From contig JBGTCY010000234.1 of assembly GCA_041748615.1 (NCBI GenBank), positions 1 through 22,272 on the forward strand: 22,272 nucleotides of DNA. Direction: 5' to 3'. Positions 6,888 through 15,192 of this stretch are shown here, piece after piece. The translations under genes were made by a program, and so were the position numbers. Position 1 is the stretch's first letter. Each line of letters starts with the position of its first letter. Source of the stretch: JBGTCY01 sp041748615 (GTDB lineage: Bacteria > Bacteroidota > Bacteroidia > Chitinophagales > CAIOSU01). The notes under the pieces were generated by a model, which was given only the letters and a program-made list of their open reading frames with translations, was not told the origin of the DNA and searched no databases.

Positions 6888-8690
6888 ATGTCAAAAAAAT
6901 CAACGCTTACCGGAGGCTCCTTTTTACTGAAAGACACACCCGTTTCGGATGTGTTTATTCCTGAAGAATTCACGGAAGAACAACTCATGATTCTGCAAAC
7001 CGTGCAGGAGTTTATGGTGAAAGAAGTGCAGGGATTGGGCATTGGCACGGTAGCCAGCTTGGATGCGGAAAAAGACAGAGCATTAGTGCTTGATATTTTC
7101 AGGAAAGCTTCAGAACTCGGATTGTGCGGGGTTTCCATTGATGAAAAATATGGAGGCATGGGGTTGGACTTTAATACAGGTTTACTTTTCACAGAAGGAT
7201 TGGCGGGAGGTTTTTCATTTGCCACCATCATCGGCTGCCAGACTTCGATTGGCTCGCTCCCGATTTTGTGGTACGGCACTGAAGAACAGAAAATAAAATA
7301 TCTGCCCGCTATCGCAAGCGGAGAAAAGGGATGCTCTTATTGCCTGACCGAACCTGAAGCCGGTTCGGATGCCAACAGCGGAAAATCCCGCGCGGTGCTG
7401 AATACCGAAGGCACGCATTACATTTTGAACGGACAAAAGATGCGGATTACCAACGGAGGTTTCGCGGAAGTTTTCACTGTGTTTGCAAAAATTGAGGATG
7501 ATGAAAAGCTCTCTGCGTTTATCGTGGAAAAAAGTTTTGGCGGCATTGAAATCGGAAATGAAGAAAAGAAAATGGGCATCAAAGCATCCAGTACGGTGCC
7601 CGTTTATTTTCATGACTGCAAAGTGCCGAAAGAAAATTTGCTGGGCGAGCGCGGCAAAGGATTCAACATGGCGCTGAACATCCTGAACAGCGGACGCATC
7701 AAAATCGCGGCTGGCGGAGTGGGCGGCATGAAAAACGGTTTGGAAAAAATCGTGGAATATACCTCGCAGCGCTACCAGTTTAATCAACCCATCGCGCAGT
7801 TTGGCGCGATGAAACAAAAACTGGGCATCAGCGCGACAAATACATTCGCGCTGGAATCCGGAGTTTACCGGGTAGGCGCGGAGGTGGACAAAAAACATGC
7901 GGAACTGAAAGCGTCCGGCAGTTCCGATAATGATGCGAAAATCAATTCGATGCGTGAATACGCCATTGAATGCGCCATCCTGAAAGTGCAAGGCTCGGAA
8001 GCGATGTGCAACACAGCCGATGAAGCCATTCAGATGTTTGGGGGCATGGGTTACAGCATGGAAACAGGGGTGGAGATGGCTTACCGCGATGCGCGCATCA
8101 CAAAAATTTATGAAGGCACCAACGAGATTAACCGGATGCTTTCGCTGGGCGAATTTTATAAGCGGGCGTTTGTCGGCAAAGAATTGAATTTGAAGCTGGC
8201 GGCTAAAACCATTCCCTTGGCGATTTTACAAAACTATAACCCCTTCAGCAGCGGCTTTCTCGCGGCTGAATTTGAATTCGTCAATAATTTAAAAAGCATT
8301 TTCATGATTATCACCGGTGCGGCAGGCAATCAACTGAAAGAGAAATTAGTGGATGAACAGGAAATCGTGATGAACCTCGCGGATATTCTCGCGATGGCAT
8401 TTATCAGCGAATCGGCTTTGCTGCGGGTGAAGAAACTGCATGAAATAAAGGGAACCGATAAAGCCGAATTGGAGATTAAAGCCAAAATGGCGAAACTCTA
8501 TCTGTATGACGCGCTGGATGTAGCTCGAAAAGCCGCCCACCACGCGATTGACAGTTATGCAACAGGGTTGGAAAAATTTATCTTAAAACGGCTCATGCGC
8601 AGGATGCTGAGAACCTATCGCATCAATCCAAAAGACATGCGCAGGGAAGTAGCGGATTATCTGATTCTGAAAGGGGGGTATAAGTTTTGA
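6888..8690 (+). CDS. Acyl-CoA dehydrogenase, VLCAD/ACAD9-like long form
   Basis: This FAD enzyme catalyses the first, alpha-beta dehydrogenation step of fatty acyl-CoA beta-oxidation. At 600 residues it is longer than the roughly 380-residue standard form; the extra C-terminal helical domain (about 440-600) resembles very-long-chain acyl-CoA dehydrogenases. The signature YCLTEPEAGSD is at 151-161, where it contacts FAD and substrate. The block MFGGMGYSMETGVEMAYRD (383-401) precedes IYEGTNEINR, whose E409 is in the catalytic-base position of most family members. The start MSKKSTLTGGSFLL is supported by the family-like lead-in before FIPEEFTEEQ. It is apparently a single-gene unit, with no electron-transfer flavoprotein genes beside it. 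Chain-length preference is an inference from the long form. Confidence 0.94.
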   Translation: MSKKSTLTGGSFLLKDTPVSDVFIPEEFTEEQLMILQTVQEFMVKEVQGLGIGTVASLDAEKDRALVLDIFRKASELGLCGVSIDEKYGGMGLDFNTGLLFTEGLAGGFSFATIIGCQTSIGSLPILWYGTEEQKIKYLPAIASGEKGCSYCLTEPEAGSDANSGKSRAVLNTEGTHYILNGQKMRITNGGFAEVFTVFAKIEDDEKLSAFIVEKSFGGIEIGNEEKKMGIKASSTVPVYFHDCKVPKENLLGERGKGFNMALNILNSGRIKIAAGGVGGMKNGLEKIVEYTSQRYQFNQPIAQFGAMKQKLGISATNTFALESGVYRVGAEVDKKHAELKASGSSDNDAKINSMREYAIECAILKVQGSEAMCNTADEAIQMFGGMGYSMETGVEMAYRDARITKIYEGTNEINRMLSLGEFYKRAFVGKELNLKLAAKTIPLAILQNYNPFSSGFLAAEFEFVNNLKSIFMIITGAAGNQLKEKLVDEQEIVMNLADILAMAFISESALLRVKKLHEIKGTDKAELEIKAKMAKLYLYDALDVARKAAHHAIDSYATGLEKFILKRLMRRMLRTYRINPKDMRREVADYLILKGGYKF

Positions 8691-8769
8691 TTGAATTTTC
8701 ACAAAAAAAGAAATTCCTATTCATTTTTCCACGCTCATATTTTCTCCGTAAAAAGTATCTTTACGCCCC

Positions 8770-10275
8770 ATGTCTTCATCCCTTTACATCACCAACAGCC
8801 TCTCGCGGCAAAAAGAAAAATTCGAACCGCTCAATCCGCCTTTTGTCGGCATGTATCTCTGCGGACCTACGGTGTATGGAGAGCCGCACTTAGGTCATGC
8901 GCGACCTGCTATCACTTTTGATGTTGTCTATCGCTACCTGCAATACCTTGGTTACAAAGTGCGCTACGTGCGCAACATCACGGATGTAGGTCATTTAGTG
9001 AATGATGCAGATGCGGGCGATGATAAAATCGCAAAGCGCGCACGGTTGGAAAAAAAAGAGCCGATGGAAGTGGTGCAGTTTTACACCAACAAATACCATG
9101 AGGCGATGCGGCAATTGAATGTGTTGCCTCCGGGAATCGAGCCTTTTGCTTCGGGACATATTCCCGAGCAAATTAAAATGACCGAAAATATTTTGAAATC
9201 AGGATACGCTTACATCGTAGATGGCTCGGTGTATTTTGATGTAAAAAAATATCACGCGGAGTTTCACAACTACGGCAAGTTATCCGGAAGGGTACTGGAA
9301 GAGTTGCAGGAAAGCGAACGCGAACTGGAGGGGCAGGAAGAAAAACGCAATAAAGCCGACTTCGCGCTTTGGAAAAAAGCGTCACCCGAACACATCATGC
9401 GGTGGGAGTCGCCCTGGGGAGAAGGATTTCCCGGATGGCATCTTGAATGTTCGGTGATGAGCGCGAAGTACTTAGGTGTTCCGTTTGACATTCACGGAGG
9501 CGGGATGGATTTATTATTTCCGCATCACGAATGTGAAATCGCGCAATCAGTGGCGGATTGCGGTACCGAACCGGTGCGTTACTGGATGCACAATAACATG
9601 ATTATGATTAACGGGCAGAAGATGGGCAAGTCACTCAACAATGCCGTGAATCTCGAACAGTTTTTTAGCGGCAATCATCCTTCGCTGGAAAAAGGATACA
9701 GCCCGATGACCATTCGTTTTTTTATGTTACAGTCGCATTACCGCAGCACCCTCGATTTTTCCAATGACGCATTGCAGGCGGCTGAAAAAGGCTATCGCAG
9801 GCTGATGAACGCGCTTTCAAATCTTGAAAAAATGCAGTATCCTGAAAGCGAAACTGCAAAACCCGGTAACGCGCTGGATGAAGAAATCAAAAAATTGTGT
9901 GAAAGCTGCCACACTTACATGAACGATGATTTCAACACCGCGATGACGCTGGCATCACTGTTTGAAATTTCCGCCAAAGTGAATGCTTTCCATGATAAGC
10001 ATCTCGCGATAAACTCGATTAGCAAGGAAACCTTTCAATTCATGAAAGACACGTTCCGGATTTTCATTCTTGATATTTTAGGATTGACGGATGAAAAAGG
10101 GGATAATCATTCTGTAACTGATGGATTGATGCAGATGATTATCAACCTTCGGAAAAATGCCCGCGAGAAAAAAGATTACGCTACTTCGGATATCATCAGA
10201 GATGAACTTGCCAAACTCAACATTCAACTTCATGACGGTAAGGAAGGAACCACCTGGTCGTTAACCAACGAATGA
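8770..10275 (+). CDS. cysS: Cysteinyl-tRNA synthetase
   Basis: This cytoplasmic class I synthetase charges tRNA-Cys. At 501 residues it is within the bacterial range. The ATP-binding HIGH motif reads HLGH at 40-43 inside CGPTVYGEPHLGHAR, and the KMSKS loop reads KMGKS at 284-288, an accepted variant. The zinc ligands that give cysteine selectivity are C31, C227 (LECSVMS), H252 and E256 (PHHECE). The C-terminal anticodon-binding DALR-type domain follows from about residue 360. The start MSSSLYITNSLSRQKEKFEPL is typical of the family. Its TGA overlaps the ATG of the next gene in an ATGA junction, so the pair is almost certainly co-transcribed and translationally coupled. Confidence 0.97.
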   Translation: MSSSLYITNSLSRQKEKFEPLNPPFVGMYLCGPTVYGEPHLGHARPAITFDVVYRYLQYLGYKVRYVRNITDVGHLVNDADAGDDKIAKRARLEKKEPMEVVQFYTNKYHEAMRQLNVLPPGIEPFASGHIPEQIKMTENILKSGYAYIVDGSVYFDVKKYHAEFHNYGKLSGRVLEELQESERELEGQEEKRNKADFALWKKASPEHIMRWESPWGEGFPGWHLECSVMSAKYLGVPFDIHGGGMDLLFPHHECEIAQSVADCGTEPVRYWMHNNMIMINGQKMGKSLNNAVNLEQFFSGNHPSLEKGYSPMTIRFFMLQSHYRSTLDFSNDALQAAEKGYRRLMNALSNLEKMQYPESETAKPGNALDEEIKKLCESCHTYMNDDFNTAMTLASLFEISAKVNAFHDKHLAINSISKETFQFMKDTFRIFILDILGLTDEKGDNHSVTDGLMQMIINLRKNAREKKDYATSDIIRDELAKLNIQLHDGKEGTTWSLTNE

Positions 10276-11288
10276 AAAACACGAACTCAATTTTTTATGT
10301 ACTGATTTGCTTGCTGCTTTTTGCCGGATGCGAAGGAGGTTGCAAGCGGGAGCAGCCAACTATCGTTCCGCAGTATTCGCTCGAAATTCCAGCGCCTGCT
10401 TTCAATGCGGATTCTGCTTATTTCTATATTGAAAAACAGGTTGCATTCGGTCCGCGTGTTCCGAATACACAGCAACACATTGATTGCGGCAATTGGCTTG
10501 AAAGCAAGCTGCTTGAATTCACGGACAAAGTTTATATACAAGAAGGACAGGTGACCGCTTTTGACGGTACAAAACTGAATTTCAAAAACATCATTGGGGC
10601 TTTTAATCCGGAAAACAAAAACCGCATTTTGCTTGCCGCGCATTGGGACACCCGCCCTTTTGCCGACCAGGACGCTGACCCATCCAAACGAGATACTCCC
10701 ATTGACGGAGCGAATGATGGTGCGAGCGGAGTGGGGGTATTGCTTGAAATTGCCCGGCAACTGAAAGCCAACCGCGTGAATATCGGGGTGGATATTATTT
10801 TGTTTGATGCGGAAGATTACGGTCAGCCGGAAAACAGCAAATTGCCACAGAAGCCCGACAGTTATTGCCTTGGCTCACAGTATTGGGCGAAAAAACCACA
10901 TGTGCAGGGTTACAGGGCGAAATACGGGATACTCTTAGACATGGTGGGTGCGAAAGGCAGTACTTTTCTGATGGAAACGTATTCCGTCAAATACGCGCCA
11001 TCTTTAGTCAGACGTGTCTGGAACAATGCCGCGCATTTGGGATTTTCAAATTATTTTTTATTCAAAAACACGCCCCGCCCCATTATTGACGACCATTATT
11101 ATATCAACGTCATTGCAGGCATTCCCACGATTGATATCATTCATGTTGACCAAAGTCTTCCCAACATGTTCGGTAAATTCTGGCACACGCATGATGACAC
11201 CATGGAGTTAATTGACACAAACACGTTGAAGGCAGTCGGGATAACGGTGCTGTTCACCTTGTATCAGGAAGAGAAGGGGTTGTTGTAG
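10272..11288 (+). CDS. M28 family lipoprotein, glutaminyl-peptide cyclotransferase-like
   Basis: A predicted envelope lipoprotein of 338 residues with a zinc M28 fold. The signal peptide MKNTNSIFYVLICLLLFAGC ends in the lipobox FAGC, so C20 would be acylated. Metal-site candidates follow M28 order: H124 in HWDTRP, D149 in DGANDGASGVG, E181 in FDAEDYGQ, D223 in LLDMVG, and a C-terminal histidine in FWHTHDDT. The block order is like that of bacterial glutaminyl cyclases, which convert N-terminal glutamine to pyroglutamate, but aminopeptidase activity cannot be excluded. The ATG overlaps the cysS stop in ATGA, so expression is linked to cysS. That pairing has no obvious functional logic and may be only economical packing. 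Confidence 0.88.
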   Translation: MKNTNSIFYVLICLLLFAGCEGGCKREQPTIVPQYSLEIPAPAFNADSAYFYIEKQVAFGPRVPNTQQHIDCGNWLESKLLEFTDKVYIQEGQVTAFDGTKLNFKNIIGAFNPENKNRILLAAHWDTRPFADQDADPSKRDTPIDGANDGASGVGVLLEIARQLKANRVNIGVDIILFDAEDYGQPENSKLPQKPDSYCLGSQYWAKKPHVQGYRAKYGILLDMVGAKGSTFLMETYSVKYAPSLVRRVWNNAAHLGFSNYFLFKNTPRPIIDDHYYINVIAGIPTIDIIHVDQSLPNMFGKFWHTHDDTMELIDTNTLKAVGITVLFTLYQEEKGLL

Positions 11289-11309
11289 AAAAGAGTGAAT
11301 GTGCTAAAC

Positions 11310-11420
11310 ATTGCAGTTTTATGAATGCATTGTTCAGTAAAATCTTGATTGCCGTCCCTCGACACCCGTCCCTCGTCCCTCTCAAAAAAAAAGTATAACC
11401 TGCCATCATTCATACACTCA
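11310..11420 (+). repeat. Dispersed repeat R2, copy A
   Basis: This copy shares the exact 19-base core GACACCCGTCCCTCGTCCC (11361-11379) with 18289-18307. Similarity extends upstream through TTGCCGTC and ATT-CAGTTTT-TGAA and downstream through CTGC and ATTCATAC, for about 100 bp in all. It lies in the same orientation upstream of the next gene as copy B does. The rest of the gap up to 11537 shows no other feature. Confidence 0.75.
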
Positions 11421-11537
11421 AAAGATTCCTAACCGGAACAATTCTTTTCTTTTTTCGTAGTAATGAAATGATTTAGTGTTCAAGGTGTAACTATTTCGGG
11501 CAAGTTCTATTGTGCCCGGTAAAAATGAGGAGTGACT

Positions 11538-12179
11538 ATGAGGCGATTGATGATGCTGCTGATAGCATGCTGTCTGCTTGGACAGGTGTTCAGCCAAAAT
11601 GCAAAAAAAGAGACGGTACAAAATTTAAATGTACAAGGTTTTGGAAGCGCTATCCCGCTTGAAACAAAATCAACGATAGACCCTGAAGAGGAACTTTCAC
11701 TTCATAACCTACGGGATTTTAAATATACGCTTGAGCCACAGCAAAGCAAAGACTACAGGGAATATCAGGTGATTAAACTTGATGGCTTGTCAAACAGCGA
11801 TTTAGTGATTGGTATGATTACAAACACGCTGGACAGAGAATCGCGTTTTATAGAAATCAACAGCGACCGGCAAGCGGCAATTGTCCGCGAAATTCTCAGC
11901 GGAAATGCCAATTACGTCTTTGTACATCCGGTAGAAAAATCTTATTTCATCGCATCAGATGGCACTTTCCGCTATGTGGACGGCAGGGAATTGGTGGGTG
12001 ATAAAAAGGTTTTGGCGTATCTTGAAAAAGGAAAACCCATTACGGCAACAACATTTTACTACGCTTTGAAAGACCGCGGGTTAATCGGTTCAGAGTTGAA
12101 TTTGCGCAATTTCATTTCCATGAGCCTTGAAGAGAAAGTAAAATTGCTGAACATGGATATCCATGCATCGGTGAAGTGA
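11538..12179 (+). CDS. Secreted protein of unknown function
   Basis: A protein of 213 residues that I do not recognise. The start was set at the ATG at 11538 because AGGAG (11528-11532) lies at Shine-Dalgarno distance and the protein then opens with a clean signal peptide: MRR, a hydrophobic run LMMLLIACCLLG, and a likely cleavage site near VFSQ. A GTG six bases earlier is possible but less likely. The mature part is mixed alpha/beta with no transmembrane segment and no cysteines. It contains an LDGLSNSDLVIGMITNTLD stretch, a YFIASDGTFRYVDGREL beta-hairpin-like stretch, and a helical end, FISMSLEEKVKLLNM. A dispersed repeat precedes it and a GT2 glycosyltransferase follows 54 bp later on the same strand. 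A periplasmic or outer-surface location is inferred. Confidence 0.8.
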   Translation: MRRLMMLLIACCLLGQVFSQNAKKETVQNLNVQGFGSAIPLETKSTIDPEEELSLHNLRDFKYTLEPQQSKDYREYQVIKLDGLSNSDLVIGMITNTLDRESRFIEINSDRQAAIVREILSGNANYVFVHPVEKSYFIASDGTFRYVDGRELVGDKKVLAYLEKGKPITATTFYYALKDRGLIGSELNLRNFISMSLEEKVKLLNMDIHASVK

Positions 12180-12233
12180 CTTTTCTGAAACGCATCTCAT
12201 GGTTTTTTGCCATTATTGCACCACGGGCAATCC

Positions 12234-13127
12234 ATGGAATCTCCTTTTTTTTCAATCATAATTCCGACCTACAACAGGGCGGCAATGCTACACCGCCCGA
12301 TTGAAAGTATCATCAGTCAGACATTTCCTTCATGGGAATTAATCATTGTAGATGACGGCTCAACGGATGATACCCGGCAGGTTGTTGAATCATACAGTGA
12401 CAATCGGATTCGGTATCTCTATCAGCAAAATCAGGAACGCAGCGCAGCCCGTAATCACGGCATTACGCAGGCACACGGAAAATACATTTGTTTTTTAGAC
12501 AGCGATGATTATTACCTGCCCAATCATTTGGAATCGTTTTACAAAAAAATTATTGAGCACAACTCACCCGTGGCGGTTTTTTATTGCAATACCATAGAAG
12601 ACCGTGATGGGGAGTTAATCAAAGTAGTTCCAACTGAAATCAATGCTGCAAATTCCGTTGAATGGGTGGTCCAGGCTTCCTTAGGTTCACCGCGCACCTG
12701 CGTGCATCATTCGATTTTCAAGAAACATCAATTTAATCCAAAAATCAATGTCGGAGAAGATGTGGATTTATGGGTGCGGGTTTTTAAAGAATTTCCGGTC
12801 ATTTATTTGGATGCGGCAACAGTGGCTTTTGTCACCCATGCCGGACGCACAGTGAACAGTGAAGCGGCATACATCGCTCACTTAAAAAACTTAGAGCGCA
12901 TATTAAAAAACGACCGCGAGAATTGGATATCCAAAAAAGTAAGGAGACGAATACTTTCAAATGCCTGGTTGCGGCTGGGAGTTGCTTACAAAGCACAAGG
13001 AAAAAAAACTCAATCAATCAAAACACTGTTGTGGTCGCTGATAAAATTTCCTGAGCACCGGGTAAAAGAGAAGTTGTATTTGCTATTCATTCAGATTCCC
13101 TTGCTGAGATTAATGTTCGAGAAGTAA
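12234..13127 (+). CDS. Glycosyltransferase family 2
   Basis: This GT-A-fold enzyme transfers a sugar from a nucleotide donor, probably for a surface glycan. In the 297 residues the opening FSIIIPTYNRAAML is the GT2 signature. VDDGS (39-43) binds the nucleotide, DSDD (89-92) is the metal-binding DxD-type motif, and GEDVDLW (174-180) supplies the likely catalytic acid. I chose the ATG at 12234 rather than a TTG nine codons earlier because homology starts just after MESPFF. The basic C-terminal region may associate with the membrane, but no clear transmembrane helix is seen. It ends 5 bp from the stop of the convergent GT4 gene, with no terminator between them. Donor and acceptor are unknown. 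Confidence 0.9.
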   Translation: MESPFFSIIIPTYNRAAMLHRPIESIISQTFPSWELIIVDDGSTDDTRQVVESYSDNRIRYLYQQNQERSAARNHGITQAHGKYICFLDSDDYYLPNHLESFYKKIIEHNSPVAVFYCNTIEDRDGELIKVVPTEINAANSVEWVVQASLGSPRTCVHHSIFKKHQFNPKINVGEDVDLWVRVFKEFPVIYLDAATVAFVTHAGRTVNSEAAYIAHLKNLERILKNDRENWISKKVRRRILSNAWLRLGVAYKAQGKKTQSIKTLLWSLIKFPEHRVKEKLYLLFIQIPLLRLMFEK

Positions 13128-13132
13128 TCTGA

Positions 13133-14368
13133 TTATTTTAAATTGATGAGTTCATCTGCAAACTCATTAAAATTTTTCTCCGCATTGAATTTTTCATTCC
13201 AGGTTTTCCAGGCATTTTCCCTGTAGTTTTTCTTTGAGCTTTCATCCAGTTTAAAATAATTTTCAATTACAATGGCAATTTCTTTGGGAGAGACGTTTGC
13301 CGGCAGCAGGAAACCATTGGATTTATTTACAATTTCTCCAACTCCTCCAACATGTGTAGCAATTACCGGCACACCGAATGACATGGCTTCCATCACAGAA
13401 ACAGGGATGCCTTCAAACTCACTGACATTGATGAATAACTCAAGTTGTAGTTTTCGATAAAAATCAGGGAGTTCACGATTTGGCACCTGACCAAGGAAAT
13501 TGAATTTGATATTTTTTTTAGAAGATAACTTTTCATTTGCAAGTTGACGGATTTCATTATGTAATGGTCCGCTTCCTGCATGATGCCAAATCACTTGAAC
13601 ATGTTCCACCAGGGCAAGACTTTCAATAATCAGGTGAATTCTCTTTAAGGCGATAATACTTGAACAGGAGAAAATTCGCAACTCCGTATTTGCAGGATAT
13701 ATTTTTTCATGTCCGGTTGTTCCCAATCTGGATACCCGAATATTTTCATTGATTCCAGTTCCGGTTTTATTGAGTAAGTAATCGCGTCCATGTTCTGAAA
13801 TAAAAAATAACCGATTCAGACTTTTCAACAACTCTCTTCTGAAAGGAAGGTACTTACCGGGATGTCGTTCAAAATAAACATCCCATCCATGCGCACGGCT
13901 AACTATTTTGATATCCCCTTTTTTGGATGTTCTTTTTAAATACACTAATCCTAACGCGTACTCGTCCAGCCAATAGGAATAAAATATTTTTCTTCCCGGT
14001 ATCTTTCCGGAAATAATTTTCAGAGAATTGGAAAGAGATTTCGCCATTCCATAATTTTTTAACATCACTTTGATATTCAGCCATATCTTATTAATGGGGG
14101 AATTCATCAAAAGGAAAAAACATTCTTTTAAATTGGCGACACTTAAGAAAAAAGATAAAATAGAAGCAATTGTAACAGGAGTTGAAATTTCCAAGTCAAC
14201 CAATTCTATATTTTCCGGAATTGACCTACAGGATGTTTTGTCGGTTGGGGAAGCAGGAATAATCAGAATTTTGTCAAACTTGCCGGAAAGATTAGGAATT
14301 TCATATTCTAAAAACTGCTCGCCATGACCGTACGGATAATTTGCGGTTATTAAAATAAGTACATTCAT
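13133..14368 (-). CDS. Glycosyltransferase family 4 (GT-B)
   Basis: A retaining glycosyltransferase of 411 residues. The N-terminal Rossmann half begins MNVLILITANYPYGHGEQF. The C-terminal half has FSCSSIIALKRIHLIIESL, then WHHAGSGPL, and the EX7E motif E319-E327 in EGIPVSVMEAM, followed by FGVPVIATHVGGVGEIV. These segments bind the nucleotide sugar in GT4 enzymes. I set the start at the ATG at 14366-14368, where family sequence begins, instead of an ATG nine codons upstream. The coding DNA is visibly richer in A and T than the housekeeping genes. It is convergent with the GT2 gene and on the same strand as the damaged methyltransferase gene. The role in surface polysaccharide or glycolipid synthesis is inferred. 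Confidence 0.9.
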   Translation of the reverse strand: MNVLILITANYPYGHGEQFLEYEIPNLSGKFDKILIIPASPTDKTSCRSIPENIELVDLEISTPVTIASILSFFLSVANLKECFFLLMNSPINKIWLNIKVMLKNYGMAKSLSNSLKIISGKIPGRKIFYSYWLDEYALGLVYLKRTSKKGDIKIVSRAHGWDVYFERHPGKYLPFRRELLKSLNRLFFISEHGRDYLLNKTGTGINENIRVSRLGTTGHEKIYPANTELRIFSCSSIIALKRIHLIIESLALVEHVQVIWHHAGSGPLHNEIRQLANEKLSSKKNIKFNFLGQVPNRELPDFYRKLQLELFINVSEFEGIPVSVMEAMSFGVPVIATHVGGVGEIVNKSNGFLLPANVSPKEIAIVIENYFKLDESSKKNYRENAWKTWNEKFNAEKNFNEFADELINLK

Positions 14369-14487
14369 ATAACAATGCTTCGCTTTTTTCTGCAAATAAA
14401 AGTAATCAATTGGTGAAGCAATGCTTAAAAAAGGTGATAAAAGGAATAGATTTTATTTTGCAGGTCAAAAACTCTCCTAAATTTGGA

Positions 14488-15148
14488 TTACAGAGTGGTT
14501 TTTTTGAATAATATTTTTAATGACGCTGCAGTTAGATTTTCAAAATCATCCGTCTTACTCTTAAAGCAACTTGGATAGGCTACAACAAGGTCAAGGTGCG
14601 AATAATTGTGTTGCACTTCAAAACGGAGTAATTCAATTGAAGAATGCAATTCTATTAATTTTTTGAATTGAGATAAAGTCCAGCCATTGCAATGCTGAAA
14701 GTCAATCAGCTCAATTCCATTTTTTAAACAAAAGGCATTCATTGTATCTTTAGAAAATAAAAACTGACTATAAGGCACATAGATTTGGCGATAAGCATGC
14801 AACCCAAAAGCAGACTGATAGAGCGGGCCAAATTCGAGGTAACAATACCCATCTATTTTCATTACTCGCAAGATTTCAGAAAGAGCTGAGTCGGGATGGG
14901 AAAAATGCTCAAACGTATCGTATGAAAATATAAAATCAAATTTTTCATCTTCGAACTTTAGTGAGGAAACATCCATTTGAAAAAACTGAACTCCTCCTGA
15001 CACAGCACGGGGGTCGAAGCCTGTATCCCGGACATCCACAGCGGTTGCTATTTTACCTCTTTTTTTAAGTGAAAGGCTTACCATCCCAGCAACCTATTTC
15101 ACGGGATTTTCGGAAATCAGTGTTTTCAAATTTTATTAAATAAAACAC
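14488..15148 (-). pseudogene. Class I SAM-dependent methyltransferase, apparently frameshifted near the N-terminus
   Basis: The main frame, from an ATG at 15084 to 14488, gives 198 residues with later methyltransferase motifs: TAVDVRD (14-20), the MDVSSLKFEDEKFDFIFSYDTFEH run (37-60) and the LRVMKIDGYCYLEFGP strand (72-87). It lacks motif I, the glycine-rich SAM-binding loop. That motif appears just upstream in another frame as EIGCWDG (codons 15100 to about 15080), preceded by an open stretch back to a GTG at 15146-15148. An in-frame TAG four codons before the ATG stops the main frame from extending. A small deletion or a sequencing error between the two parts would explain this. A short functional protein starting at 15084 is less likely because it would lack SAM-binding residues. 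Confidence 0.6.
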
Positions 15149-15192
15149 TGAATTTAATCGGGTTTTAAGTTAGTGTGATTAAGTTGCACCTT

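Noticed and set aside
7215..7991. 258-codon open frame on the minus strand inside the acyl-CoA dehydrogenase gene
   Set aside because: Antisense shadow of a clear gene; composition is His/Phe/Arg-rich as expected for a reverse reading of coding DNA.
11361..11379. Short GTCCCTCG-like periodicity considered as a CRISPR or tandem array
   Set aside because: Only two or three imperfect units with no spacers; it matches a dispersed repeat present elsewhere in the window.
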